From positions 8,233,920-8,297,919 of the forward strand of contig VUYV01000016.1 of the NCBI GenBank assembly GCA_008711295.1: a stretch of DNA of 64,000 bases, written 5' to 3'. Shown here piece after piece: positions 24,901 to 37,085 of the stretch. Below the pieces are notes generated by a model that saw nothing but the letters and a program-made list of their open reading frames with translations, did no database searches and was not told the origin of the DNA. Made by a program: the position numbers and the translations under genes. The stretch comes from Anarhynchus alexandrinus (Eukaryota > Chordata > Aves > Charadriiformes > Charadriidae). Each line of letters starts with the position of its first letter. Within the stretch, counting starts at the first letter, position 1.

Positions 24901-27389
24901 TGAAATTTCCTGAGAGAAGACATTGTACAGCCCATGTAATTCCCACCAGGCAGCACTTTAGGAAGATCAGTGGTTTGCAATTCTATATCTCATCTCCACT
25001 GAGATAGCAACAGAGCTCTGAAGGCGTTAAAAATGGACAAGAAAGGCTCACTAATATATCACTACAACTCATGCGAACCTTGAAGTTTAAGTATTGCAGG
25101 TTTGAAATATTAGAATAAGCTTAGACTTTTTGGCAGTTGTTGCTATATCATTCCAGGCAGGCAGCTTTGTAAAAATAGGCTTTGTTTTTTTATTAAAGCT
25201 AAATGGGCCTTCTGCAGATGTCATTACCACCTGGCTGGGGAGGTGTTGACAGCAGTGGGCAGTCATCAGAGCTGGCAACCTGCCTGAATGGTGCAGTGGG
25301 GACCTGAGTCAGAACAGAGACTGCAGGAGAGGCCGCAAGAAGAGTAAGTGCCCATTTGCGATGGCCTCCTCTGCCTGCGCAGAGATGATCCCTTCCACAG
25401 GAACTGAAAGAAGTGCCTCTGCAGGAGGTGTTCTCCCCAAATTCAAACTGCATCGTTTGCTCACAGAGCAGAAGGAATAGGGACAGGAAAAATAGTTTTG
25501 AACAATGACAGTGCAGAATAGGTTACGAAAGAGAAGGATTGTATTCTGTAGGGCACTCACAGGGGTTGCAGCCAGGAAAACGAAAACAAAAGGCACTTGT
25601 GCCCTTTCTGAACCCAGGTTTGAGAGAGCCTGGGTTCTGCATGGTGAAGCCAACCTTTCTTCACTGTCACCCCGTGAGTCCAGGTTTTGAGGACCCACAG
25701 CTAGTTTTAAGTAACTGTTTTAATTCAGACTTCCTTAAATGGTTTTAAGCCAAATGGGTTTTTAGCTTGGTTCACACACTGCATATAGGATAATGGCACT
25801 GACGTTAGTCTGCCTTCCCTCCTAGTGCCATGATACAGTTTTTATTCTGGGAAGCTGCTCTTCAGCTGAGATTCTGGCAACAGTTTTGTATGAAAATGTT
25901 TCACTGCTACTGGATGCAGTGGGGGCCTATCTGTTCAGAAGGGCCATAAATGGCAGACGCAGCTGAAGTAAACTTTTACTTCCCACTGCATGAGAGGAAT
26001 GGTTACCATGACTGAACGCTATCATTGGTTTGGGGGGCAGCTATATAAAAATGTTTGTTTTTTTGACTTACAAGATGTTTAGAAAAGGAGCACATATGCA
26101 TTGAAAGCAAAATAAATCACATAAAGGACAGGGCAACATGCAGCTCTTCAAGTGTGACATTATGGTGTATTTACTGTTAACGTGGGAAGGGGATAATCCG
26201 TGCCAGTAATTCCATGAGAGAAAAACATGTATTATGTTTTTCCAAGCAGATGTTTCAAGGTGAACGATTAGCTATTAGATGAAATTTGAGTGGGAAGGAG
26301 TCTGTGGAGAATGAAGTAGATGTATGACGAGTTATAGCACAGGTCAGAAGCCAGCTTTTAAGTGCAGAATCACTTTGGAGACAAAGAGTGTCTATTTTCA
26401 GCACATGCCGCAGACTTACTTAAAAGTCTCATCCTCTGCTGACTCAGTTTCCCTAAATGATGATGCACACCTACACAGGCATATTGCAAGGCATTACCAG
26501 TCTGTTCATATGGAGTACACTCAAACTTAGTGTCTGTAAAGTAAATTGGCATCTTTAGAAAGGAAATACATGAAGTTAGAGGTAAAGCTACTACAAATGA
26601 TGCTTTATGACTGGAAATGTGTTTGGGCATTACCACAAATATTCACATATTTACAAGAAGTCTCTTCTGCATCAGGGTGAGTCAAGGGTACACTTCAACA
26701 AAGAGAATAACTTTACCTGTCAGTTGAGTCTTCTCATACAAACCGAACTGAACAGATTTTTCTCCGATTGATATTTTCCCACAGTCCCCACTTATCTGGA
26801 GACTTGCTTCATTAAATAAATTAACTTAAAATCAACAGAGTTAGAGGAATCTTTAGCCTATGAGCACTGCCATCCTCTAGGGATGTATCAGATATTCATT
26901 GCTTGTGTGGAAGCAGCAACTGTACTAAATGGAATCTTTAAAAAGGATGTTATATAAAGGTGGACTTTGTAGTACCTCTCTCCTTGTAGGACCAGTGAGC
27001 TGTTGTGGAGCAGGAAGGAAAGTCCTTTGCTGGAAGACTGCCCAGGAATATAAGAAACGGTCCAAAGTTAGAAATGAACAAATGACGACAAAGGGGGAAT
27101 TATTAAATTAGAAGACTCAGCGTCGTGTGAGCATCTCTCTTCTTTGCACCACACAGATACATCCAAAAGCTAGTCTCAATGCCAAAAGGTTTGCAATCTT
27201 GAAGATGAACTGGGCCTGGTTCCCATTTAAACAAAAACCCTTTTATACTGCAGAGGGGCTGCAAATAGAACTTAGACCTACTTTGGGTATCACCTCAAAG
27301 GTTGATGGTGGCCTTTGTAATAAATGAAAATCACTCATGAAAAGACTTTTACTGTTGAGGAAGAAGGTGGTGGTTTTGTTGTGTTTTGG

Positions 27390-27410
27390 TTTTTTTTTTT
27401 TTTTTTTTTT
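27390..27410. repeat. Poly-T tract (21)
   Basis: An uninterrupted run of 21 T, preceded by T/G-rich sequence. No adjoining retroposed gene or SINE body is recognised on either side. Confidence 0.95.
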
Positions 27411-29194
27411 CCCAAGCATTTTGTTTTAAGCAAGGTATATCTGCAGTACTTGCGAAGGAGATTAAGAGAAGAGAAAACTGTGACTAATTTTGCAGGTAAG
27501 AAGGGAGGATCTGCAGTTGATAATGCCATATATGCACGAGGCCCAATTTTCTTTTCTGTCACCAGGCATGCTGTTGTTTACACCTGCACTGAGAGGTGGT
27601 TTTTCTGAGTGATTTGGAGAGGCTGATCATTTCTGTGGCTCAATGTAACTGGTGAGACAGCAGAGTGCAAAATTTACCCACAAGCTGCTGATAAAGTGTC
27701 CCTGTGGTTTGAAGTCTCTCCAGATCCACTGGAGAGACTAATGCATGCAGTTATAGCCCATCTCTGGGGAATTTCTTTCCTACAGAGATCTTTGATTTTG
27801 TAACTGAAGTGACTATCCAGCTGTCTTGCAGTAAGACATTGTTTGAAATATAAATGACTTTGACTTTTGTGTCATTATATACCATAAAGTGTAACTTCAG
27901 TTTCTCTGTGTAGAATGAGAAGCAGTTTTTCATTCCTTTGGAAACTTATTAAGATTTCAGAAATGCTCCTGCTCACTTCTTGGCTTGTCTAGGTAGTGAA
28001 AAAATTGGGAATAAGAACAGAGTTCCTGGAATAGCGAGCACCTGTGATAGCGTAGATCCTGATATGGCCCTCGTACCAAACTGAGGAGATAGCGTAGGTG
28101 TGAAGCGGTTTGCTTATTCTTTGAGATGGTGCACTGCATATCAAGATAATCCAGGGCTTTTTATCTGTTTCGGTCTTTGCCCTTAATAAATTCAATCCTA
28201 GAGAAAAAAAACTTTGTCAAAGATCCTGTGAAAATTTCTGTTTTACCAAATTGGCGTTTTCCATTGCAGACTATCCATACTCAGCATTCATTTTACATTG
28301 CAGCCTGAACAACTCACTTGCATTTCAAAGTAGAAGCTAGAGGAGCGCTATTGATTGCTTAGCTGAGCAGGTTGAATATGATCTGCAGCCTCCTCTTACA
28401 CATTGATTCCTTGTCTCTTTACTCACTGCTTCCTGAATGTCACTGAACTGTGAGAGGCCTGCTAAATGGACAAAAATATTGATTTCTTTTCCTCTTCTTT
28501 TATTTTTGAAAGCTTCTTATTTACCAAGCACTGAACTACTATCAGGAAAACAAAAGGTCACAAAATAAGGCAGAAGGAAGTCAGTTCTGGCATATTTTTT
28601 TTTTTTAAATATGAACTTGGTTGAAACACAAGTTCTTTAAATTGTGTTTCCATCAAGAAAGGTTAATTGTCTGAGTGGAACCTTTGAGTTCAGGCTGTTC
28701 ACCTTCATATTTTACTATTGTCTGATTGATGAAGAACTTCTGGGGCAGTTTCCTAAATGACTGTACCTCTAGTGTTACGATTTTCAGTGATTTTTGCAGA
28801 GAAGTTAGTGAGCAGCCCCAACTATGCCAGAGTTTGCTGTGCAATGCAATCAGTAACAGTCTTTTGTCAGAGTTTAATGGTGCAGTATTTTGTCCCTGTT
28901 TTGTTCTGCTGGGAATGTGACACTTGTTAATACCATGTCCAGAGAGAGGGGAAAAAAGTTCAAAGAGCACAAGCTGGAGTCAAGTAAAACTGAGAAGACA
29001 TCCTAAGAGGGATGACTGGGGACAGCAGAAGTATCCAGATGCTTTAATATCTGCTGATGGTCGATATAAACTTGGAAAAGTTTGGGTAGGCAAATGGAGC
29101 TGGTTAGAGAAAGTAGAAAATTAGAGCTGGTCTATAACATCTAACTAAGTGTAAGCAAAAAAAGCAGCACGTCCATGATATCCAATGACACTGT

Positions 29195-29400
29195 TTCACA
29201 GAATAGTTTTGGTTGGAAGGGACCTTTAAGATCATCAAGTCCAACCATCAACCTAACACTGCCAAAACCACCACTAAACTGTGTCCCTCAGCACCACGTC
29301 TACCCGTCTTTTAAATACCTCCAGGGATGGCAACTCCACTGCTTCCCTGGGCAGCCTGCTCCAATGTTTGATAACTCTTTAGGTGAAGAAATTTTCCAAC
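29195..29400 (-). mobile_element. CR1 3'-end fragment (about 205 bp)
   Basis: The + strand reads cacagaatagttttggttgg, aagggacctttaagatcatc, aagtccaacc, then ctccagggatggcaactcca, cctgggcagcctgctccaat and ttaggtgaagaaattttcc. All are hallmarks of the complement of a CR1 3' end. The octamer tail is reduced to about one degenerate unit. The fragment is 5'-truncated and antisense to PCSK2. It carries no complete coding sequence. Confidence 0.93.
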
Positions 29401-31052
29401 TAGTAACAAAGCAAAAAAGTAACAGCAAGGTAGAGGGATGGCTAAGAACAGAGAAAAACGGACATATTGTACAGTGGACATGACTTTTCCTAGAAATCAA
29501 AGCAATTCTCGTGCTGGCTATGCTTGTCTTTATGAAAATAGCCATTTAAAAATGTACAGAATAAGAGTGGTACAAGTATTTTGATGGAAAGAAATGCATT
29601 TTTACTTTCATGAAATCTTGCAAATTGAAAAAAAATAATCTTCCTCTGTTCTTTGCTTTGAAATGGCAGGGAAGTTTGTGTTGATAAACTTAAAATTTTT
29701 GAAGGACTTGTGCTTTAACAGCTGCCTCATCTTTGCTGTAGTGGCTCTAACTGCATCTACCAAGGAGTGACAAGATAGCTCGGGGAAAGAGGCCCTGGAC
29801 AGAAAGCTCCCCAGGGATTGATGGATACAGGTAGAAAAGGCACTTGGAGACTCAGTTATGAATAATCTGCCAGAGACACCTACGGTTAACAACATGGACT
29901 TGTTGCTATATATGGAGAGATCTGTGAGAACCTTTTGAAAGTTATGAGCTTGCTTGAGAGGAGAAGTTGTCATTTTCTTAATAAATATCGGGTGGTCAGT
30001 GACCCTTGTGAGCCCTGTTCATTCCTTCTGGGCCTTGAATCAGGCTCATAAAGTTTGAAATCAAGCAGATGGATCCAGCTATGTGAAGACATAAGGCATC
30101 AATTCTCTGAACTGCTGTGGCTGGATGGAGCCTACCAGCCTCACCACCCCAGGTTATCAGTTCAGTAGCAGAAATGGACTGCTCCCATTGCCATTTAAAA
30201 GTGCTTCAGTTTTGTTTGGTTCATCTGACTTTAGTTACAGTTCAAGTAAGTCTGTACTTTTTTTTGCTAGTGAGGAGGGTCAGCGTTATTCCTTTTATTT
30301 TGTAGTGGAAAGTCAGACAAAACTTGGTTACTTTGGGGCTTTAACAAAAATGTAGCAGAATGTGAGATGGGCGCTCCTCTGCCATCTTCAGAGCTCCCCA
30401 GCAAGCAGCTGTCGGACAATACAGGTGATGAGCGTGTATTCTGGGAATGGGATCAGTATTTCTCTAATAGATATACCTCTTTTATGTTATGTGGATGGAG
30501 TGGATAGTAAAATTAAATGTCTTTGTGTTTACTTAGACAGAAATTAGAGATGAAAAAGACATACTCGCTCATTAACTCTGTACAGGGTTTAGGAGCAGAG
30601 GAGTTGTCATTTATGGATAAGACCCCAAAAAGCTGCTGTAGACACATGATAGCTCATTCTAGTTACTTTTTAAACGGAGTTATGTACGCAGGTCACTTGG
30701 GCTCACTTGAACTTTTCTGCCTCCATCTTTTATTGCCACCATGTTTCTTTGGATATCAGAAATTAATGATAGCAACAGTCAGGACAGATTTCCAATAACT
30801 GAAGGTGGTTTATTTGATGATACCTTCGTGCACACTGCTCCAAACCACCTTTGTGGGAGACTGATCTTCAGTACAATTCATAGGGCCAAAGTCCAACTGC
30901 TAGCCTGACTTCTTCAAAAATACAGGCTATCAGTTCCCAACTTCTTACTTCACCTTCAGGAACAGACCTGTGTTGACCCTTAAGCTTTAGAGCAAAAAGA
31001 ACCACTGCTTCCTTTGGTTGATCATCTCACCGCTATGTGGGTTGGTTGTGGG

Positions 31053-31089
31053 TTTTTTTTTTCTTTTTTTTGGTTTTTTTTTTTTTTTT
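31053..31089. repeat. T-rich tract
   Basis: Runs of 10, 8 and 16 T are interrupted only by C and GG. It is low-complexity sequence. Confidence 0.95.
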
Positions 31090-33955
31090 AAAAGAGCCAT
31101 GCCTACTAGATGTCAGCAGTGGGACTGCCTTTTTCCTCTGGAATTTGTCCCAAATTCTTCTGTTCTGACGTTCTTGGTTCTTGAGGTTGGGGATTGTGTG
31201 TACTGTTCCACTTCTGTGCACCCGCTGGTATAATTTAGTAAATCTGTCATTTATGCTCAATATAACAGAGTCATTTAACTGCAGGAGCTCACCAGTACAA
31301 TTAACCCTGTTCTGTCAAAACGAGGAGCTGATTATCTTGGCATTCACAGGAGCATAGAGCGCAGTTAGAGTGCTGTGGTTTCTGGCCCTCCTGGAGCAGT
31401 ATTGTAGTCAATTGATTATTTTGTTAATTTGTTCTGCATCAGTATCCCACTGGTTTATTATCATCCGAGTGACTTTATGCGCCATGCATAAGTACAGGTA
31501 TATTAAAAATCAATACTTGAACCTTTTTTCCTTCTAAGGATCTTGCCATCCGTGGGCTACCTTCTTTGATACATGACCTTCATTCTGATTACAACACAGC
31601 TAGTAACTTTTACATGATTTAGTCACATCCTAATAAAGTAGATGCTCAGAATTTGATCTCAATCCTGTATCCTAACGAAGAAGGAATAATTGAATTAAGA
31701 ATGAAATAAACAACAGGCTGATATTGATTGCTGGTAAACAAGCCTAATTTTGAGACAGTAAAATTAACACTATTTTAGTAAGAAAATCTCATTCCTTCAC
31801 TAGGTTCTAGTAAGTAACATGCTTCACAGGCTCAAATAATTTAGAGATGGTATTCTCAGAAGCCTGAGTCTTATGGACGCTGTTTTTCCTTCAGTTAGGG
31901 AAATAAATATTTAAAAGATGGCATGAGGTCGCATCGTGCATTGGGTTGAGGGCTGGATTCCAGGTCTGAACTTGACTCAAGTACGTGGTATTATGGCTGT
32001 TATAAGATCAGAATGTTTTCCAGTGATGATCTATCGTTGCACATGCAAAGATGTTCTCTCTTGTATGTGGTTTTTGAAACATATTACCTGTGATTTGGTA
32101 CTTAATGCACTTATGTTACTGATGTCACAGGGAGGCCTGCTCTTCTTTAAGAAGAAAACCGTAAGGTAGAAGCAGAGTCAGATGAGGACCCTCTCCTGAT
32201 CTAGACTAGATATAAAAGCACAGGTTTTCAGCTCTGGAAAAGCACCGTTTTTCTAATGCAGATACCCAGTTGGCAAGAAGACTAGGATTCTACCGTGTCA
32301 GCTATCTGCAGCCCTAAACAGGCAGTTCTCCACTCAGATAATTGGATTTGCATCATCCTTTTCCAATTATAAGTTTGTTCTATTGGGGATTTTTTTCTGG
32401 GATATATGGATGTTATCTGATCTTGGGATCATTGTCTTCTGGACACATTTTCATCAAGCGAAAGGCAAGTTCTTACATTGTGCAGGGTTATAGAAGGCAA
32501 CTGAATGAGGCAATTTGTAGCTTATGTAAGTAAGAAGCTACCAAGGCCTTACCTAAACCTTTCAATTCATTTCACGACAGAAGTGCCTAATCTTTTATGG
32601 CTGTGATTGTATGAGTTACCATCATTACTGAACACAAGGAAAACCCCTTTGTTTCTGTAGTGAAAAAGAGGCCTCAGCATTTCTGAGGCTGTTACCTGTC
32701 TGGATGGTAACATCCTTGTATGCCTTTTCTCCGTGTGAAATACGCAGAAAACAGCCTACAGAGTGGTTTTAGTTCAGAGGAGTTTATACCTTCTTGAAGG
32801 GTATATTTTGTTGTCTCAGGAAATTATAGTATAATGTAATACAATATAATACAAAAAATAAATTCTATTTTATTGTGAAGATGGAACAAAATCGGACAAA
32901 TGAGATGATGCTGAAGAGGGAAACCAGCCTGTGCTATTTCTGCAAATTGCTCCCCCACTTCCTCTGGGTTGTCTTAAAGAAAAGCCAGGGCTCCGAAGCA
33001 TTGCTTTTTAATTAGTAGGAATCCTTTTGTACTAAATCCTAATTCAGTGCCTTAATGCAGCAGGTCCTGCAGAGCCAGCAAGCTCGCGTGGGAGCACAAA
33101 CGCATGAAATCTTTTTCTCTGGCATCTCTCTAAGTGAGGGTTGGCTTCTGTTCCTAATTATTTTCTGTGGTGACAGCTCGGGGTTTGCAGTCGCAAGCAG
33201 AGAGGCAGGGGTGGTAACAGGGGAAGGCGTAATGACAGGTGATTGCTCTGTTGTCTCCATGGCATCACTGAGCCTTATCTTAGAGGTATCAAACAGAGTG
33301 CTTACACCTTTCTTTACTCTGTACAGATACCTGGCGCCACTAAGTACACCTAGTATGGGTCCTATTTAATCACTGTCCTCTTTCCAGCTTATTTTGTAAT
33401 AGGTTTTTTTCTTTCTTTGCAATCTGCTTCGCTTTTAATGAACCTGCACAAGCAATGGAAACACATGTATAAATGAAAGGACCTACCAATTCAATTTTTT
33501 TTCATTTTGTACCTTTAGTTAGAATTCATACAAGTACATTTTTAGAAACATTTGAAACTGCCTTTTCGGGGCACACTGCCCCATCCTGCTCACTATGAAT
33601 TGGTATTAGGTTTTCAGGCTTATAATGAAGCAATATAGCTGTGAGGAAAATAGCTTTTAGCCACCATCGGTTAGATCCCAGTTTAATCTCAGCCTTAGGC
33701 ACCTTACTGAGCACTGTCTTTTGAGGCTCCTGCTTTAATTAACGGAGACAGAAGGACACCTCCAAGAATGACTCAGCTGACCTAAGATCTGATTTAGTCT
33801 TTGGATGAATTTCTCTGCTGTTGATTTTGACTGACAGTATATGAGTTACTGCAACACAGCTGTGTAACTCCTGTATACATCTTCTTAATCAGAAATGCCA
33901 AAGCCACACATGCAGAAGTGGTTCTCTGAGTTACTAGATTTATTTATTTTCCATG

Positions 33956-33960
<5 letters not shown>

Positions 33961-33986
<26 letters not shown>
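33961..33986. repeat. Poly-T tract (26)
   Basis: Twenty-six T are followed by a short pyrimidine run (cccctcc). No splice-site or retroposon context is seen. Confidence 0.95.
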
Positions 33987-35203
33987 CCCCCTCCAAGAAA
34001 AGGCCTAAGGAAATGTTAGGGGTTTTGCTGCTTTCTTGCTGCACCTCAAGGGTGTACTCAGTTCATGGTTTTAAGCATTCCTCTTTGATCAAGAGGGCTA
34101 GATATTTTTTTTTTTTTTAATTAAATGCTGTGACTTACGCTATCTTGGTTTCAGGTGTTAGGCTAAAGAGTACAAAAAGAGTATGGCAAATTTGACAGCA
34201 CTTCTGCAGGGTCTAGGAATATGTTAGCACATGTTACAATAACAATTACAACTCTTCATTGATATCCTTTACGAGTGCTCTTTTACATGGGTACAGCTAA
34301 GATGATTATGGTCTGACATTTGTAGTTCTTGCCTCCACAGATATTTCTGTGTCTAACTTTCCTTGTTTTCTACAGTGCTTAGTTAAACGTTTTTGTGGAT
34401 TTGCTATTCATAAAGGAAAGGATCTCTCAAAAACTATGGCTACTTATGTTTCATAACCAATATTTTCATCTCTTACACTTTAGCCAGTCTGGTCAGTTTA
34501 CTGGCGTCTTTGCCATTTCGTTTTTCTTGCCAATGTATTTATTTATCAATTATTTATTGCGAGGATAATCCCTGAAAGTAGATAGCTCTACAAGATATGT
34601 TTTTGAGAACCTCAGGAGTATGATGAAAGCACACAACCCCAGATATTTTTCTCCCAGCAAATCCCTTTGGCAGGAAAGGCTATTTAATACCCTGAAAATC
34701 CCCTAAAGAAAAATCTGAAAGAGTAAAAGTGTGGTTGAGACCTGCATCCTCATTTTATCAAATGCCTGCAGCTTGGAACAGTGTCATGTTGGGAATTAGT
34801 TAAATAATTTTAGCTTCTAATAACAACAATGTTTTGATATTGGTGGCTATAAAAAAGAAAAATACAGGAAGAAGATTCATGACACTAATGATACGTGACT
34901 AGAAGCTCTTTCTTATACAAATTCTCAGGTATCTAAAACATGTTCAAGCTGTAGCTTTCCTCCAGATGGGTCACTTCTGAGTGTCTCTTCCACACGTAGC
35001 CATCGTAGTAGTCCTTGAGCTCTCTACGTCTTTGCAAATTTGGTCTGAAATCAGCCACAGGTTTAGAAGTTGCAAATGAATTACACAGACACAAATAACG
35101 TGATTTCATAATCTTTATCTGTCATGAAAACAAGGCTAAAAAAAAAAATCTGTATCCGTGGTTAAGAATGTTGAGCTAAAGATACAAAAATTAACCTTTC
35201 CAG

Positions 35204-35317
35204 GTAAAGAAAGCTGTGCAACAGGAAGGCTTCAGCAGAAGGAAGCGAGGATATAGAGACATCAATGACATCGACATCAACATGAATGATCCTTTATTTA
35301 CGAAGCAATGGTACCTA
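35204..35317 (+). CDS. PCSK2: PCSK2 exon 3: prodomain end, RRKR activation site, start of mature enzyme
   Basis: This exon is 114 nt (38 codons, phase 0 at both ends), with acceptor cctttccag and donor gtaagt directly after the Leu codon CTA. It translates as VKKAVQQEGFSRRKR followed by GYRDINDIDINMNDP and LFTKQWYL, equivalent to human residues 95-132. RRKR followed by Gly is the primary autocatalytic cleavage site separating prodomain from mature PC2 (RKKR in human). After the cut, the sequence is almost identical to mammalian PC2. The acceptor's pyrimidine tract is short and preceded by an A-rich stretch, although the upstream intron is more than 30 kb. Because the exon is symmetrical, skipping it would keep the frame but delete the activation site. 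Confidence 0.97.
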
Positions 35318-36432
35318 GTAAGTTTTGAAAGAAAATCACAGTAATCATAACTAAATAATTGGCATTCATCCATTCTGTGCTATTGCAATGTTTTGCAAGA
35401 GTTCTTTCCAAATATGTTGCAAGAACTTGGGAATGGATCCAAGGCTCCGTCCTGTTGTTTTTAACTGTACCTCTTTTATGCTGGGAAGACCCAGCACGTT
35501 TCAAGAGCTAAATTTCATTTCAGTCAACGGAAAGATCCTTAGAAGGCTTGAAAAAGAATATATTGGTGTCCTGTGGGCATTCCTGGTGTGCTGATGTGAC
35601 CCCTAAAACTGCATATGAATCATGTCTTTGAGCTGTTGCCAGGTAAAATATTGTTATAGAATTATAACAAAAAGTTCTAGTGTATTGGCTAGAAAAAGTG
35701 AAGGTTTTTCTTTTCTTATGGAAATTTGAATATTAATTGATTTTCTTCTGTCAAAAGCAGAACAGCTGAAAACTGATGAATTTTTGGCTTAAGCTAGTGT
35801 CAAAAGAAATGAATATTTTGCTAAATCGTTTCATTTTTAATGTGTCATATTTTATAAGGAGAAGTCTTTAGTCATGAAAGAAAAATTAAATTTTTACACA
35901 AAGGTAGCCAAGGTGATATTTTTCTATTTAAAAAGTTGATAAAGTAATTTTGGTCAGTTTTAATGCTGCAGTCTATTTATGATGAAATAGTAAATGCAGT
36001 ACTGCCTTGTTCACTTACGAAGGGTGTTTCTTATTTTCTTTCCTTTTAATCCATTACTTACGTTTTATGAATCCATACAATGTGGCTGGTTTTTTTCCTA
36101 AGGTGAGTTTTCAGACGAATGAGGGCACATTAGCATGGATGGGACTTCATCCTTGATGAGGTGATAAACTAAAGTGTGGATTAATTCACTTCTCTGTGGT
36201 ACTTCAATCAAAACGTTGCAGTAGTAAAAATAACAAAAAATTTGTTTAGTTTTTAGATTATGAAGTACACTAAAATGTATTTTGAAATGAGATCTGACAC
36301 AAAATTGAAAACTTTTGCGTCTGAAACCGCAAAAGCCGTATTATTTTTCCCACAGAACTTGAGAAATTTGCATATGAGGTTGGTGAACATGAGTAATGCC
36401 TGAAGATACAGGGGATTGCCCATACTGCAGAG

Positions 36433-36510
36433 TCATAGAATCACACACACAAGGTTGGAAAGGACCCTTGAAGTTCATCTAGTGAACCTTCCTGCTTAAA
36501 GCAGGGCTAA
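36433..36510 (-). mobile_element. Old CR1 3'-end remnant
   Basis: The + strand reads tcatagaatcacacacacaa, ggttggaaaggacccttgaa, gttcatctagtgaacc and ttaaagcagggctaactt, the complement of a CR1 3' end. Similarity fades after about 36510. The following 150 bases may be further decayed CR1, but I cannot support that. Confidence 0.8.
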
Positions 36511-36760
36511 CTTGGTTATCAAAGAAGTAACTTCTGGTACTAAACCCAGTGGACAGGAATGTCAGTAGATCCCTGCTTTCAAGAAAAAAGCATTTCCTGC
36601 TCATTAAAAAAGTCCTCTGTAAAATCCATTGGTCTGACTTTTGTCTGGATTGACCCACTGCCCTGATGTGCTTAAGTAGAAAAGTCCTTTTCTGGATCCA
36701 AAAGATTCAGTGTTTAATCAAATCTTGTAAACCGCAAAGAAGTGATTTTATCCAGGGTCA

Positions 36761-36804
36761 TTTTTTTGTTGTTGTTGTTGTTTTTTTGGTTTTTTTTTTG
36801 TTTT
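36761..36804. repeat. (GTT)n / poly-T simple repeat
   Basis: T7, then five GTT units, then T-rich sequence with GG and G interruptions. It lies 170 bp upstream of the exon 4 acceptor and is distinct from that exon's own pyrimidine tract. Confidence 0.9.
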
Positions 36805-36976
36805 ACCACTGCATTATTGCAGTAGATATGATTACATACAGATGTGTACTCCAAAGCAAAGGGGATGTATTTTCCATACCAAAGATACATGCAAATATAT
36901 AAAGCAAAATTCAGTGGCTGTGGAAATGTGTCTATCAAGTAAAAAAACCTCTTCTTCTTTTTCACTGATGTATTAG

Positions 36977-37085
36977 ATTAACACTGGTCAAGCAGATGGG
37001 ACTCCTGGACTTGACCTTAATGTAGCTGAAGCATGGGAGCTGGGATACACAGGGAAGGGAGTTACCATAGGAATTATGGATGATG
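36977..37085 (+). CDS. PCSK2: PCSK2 exon 4: start of catalytic domain with catalytic Asp
   Basis: This exon is 109 nt, entering in phase 0 and leaving after the first base of a Gly codon. It follows a pyrimidine-rich tract ending gtattag and precedes gtaagtg. It encodes INTGQADGTPG, LDLNVAEAWELGYTGKG and VTIGIMDDG, equivalent to human residues 133-169. The first Asp of DDG (codon 37079-37081) is the catalytic-triad aspartate, Asp167 in human numbering, within the hydrophobic VTIGIM strand typical of subtilases. At residue level it appears identical to human PC2 as I recall it. This contrasts with exon 2 and fits strong constraint on the protease core. Confidence 0.98.

Larger units (their letters stand above)
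4537..35203 (+). other. PCSK2: PCSK2 intron 2 (30.7 kb)
   Basis: This intron runs from the gtaagtg donor after exon 2 to the cctttccag acceptor of exon 3. It contains four CR1 pieces (10223-11107, about 13641-13790, 15616-15717, 29195-29400), the 215-bp direct duplication at 15404-15933, and poly-T tracts at 27390, 31053 and 33961. A GC-richer patch is at about 5460-5710 and a purine-rich patch at about 7980-8340. Open frames of up to about 180 codons occur on either strand (for example 24407-24946 minus) but show no recognisable domain and no splice or codon-use support. Elsewhere I see only non-coding sequence. Confidence 0.9.
35318..36976 (+). other. PCSK2: PCSK2 intron 3 (1.7 kb)
   Basis: This AT-rich intron starts with gtaagt and ends with a long pyrimidine tract before gtattag. 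It contains an old CR1 3'-end remnant from 36433 and a (GTT)n/poly-T stretch at 36761-36804. I see nothing else in it. Confidence 0.95.

Noticed and set aside
24407..24946. Longest minus-strand open frame in intron 2 outside CR1 (179 codons)
   Set aside because: The peptide has no recognisable domain or family motif. No splice or promoter context supports it, and frames of this length are expected occasionally in 64 kb.
27390..27608. Poly-T followed by an open frame, considered as a processed pseudogene on the minus strand
   Set aside because: The sequence beside the T tract shows no recognisable gene and no target-site duplication, so it is a simple homopolymer.
35651..35670. 8-bp AT-only hairpin (ttgttata / tataacaa)
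   Set aside because: AT-only stems of this length are common by chance in AT-rich intron.
36511..36690. Possible continuation of the CR1 remnant
   Set aside because: A few phrases (tcctgctcattaaaaaagtcctct) vaguely resemble CR1, but alignment by eye breaks repeatedly. Not enough to annotate.
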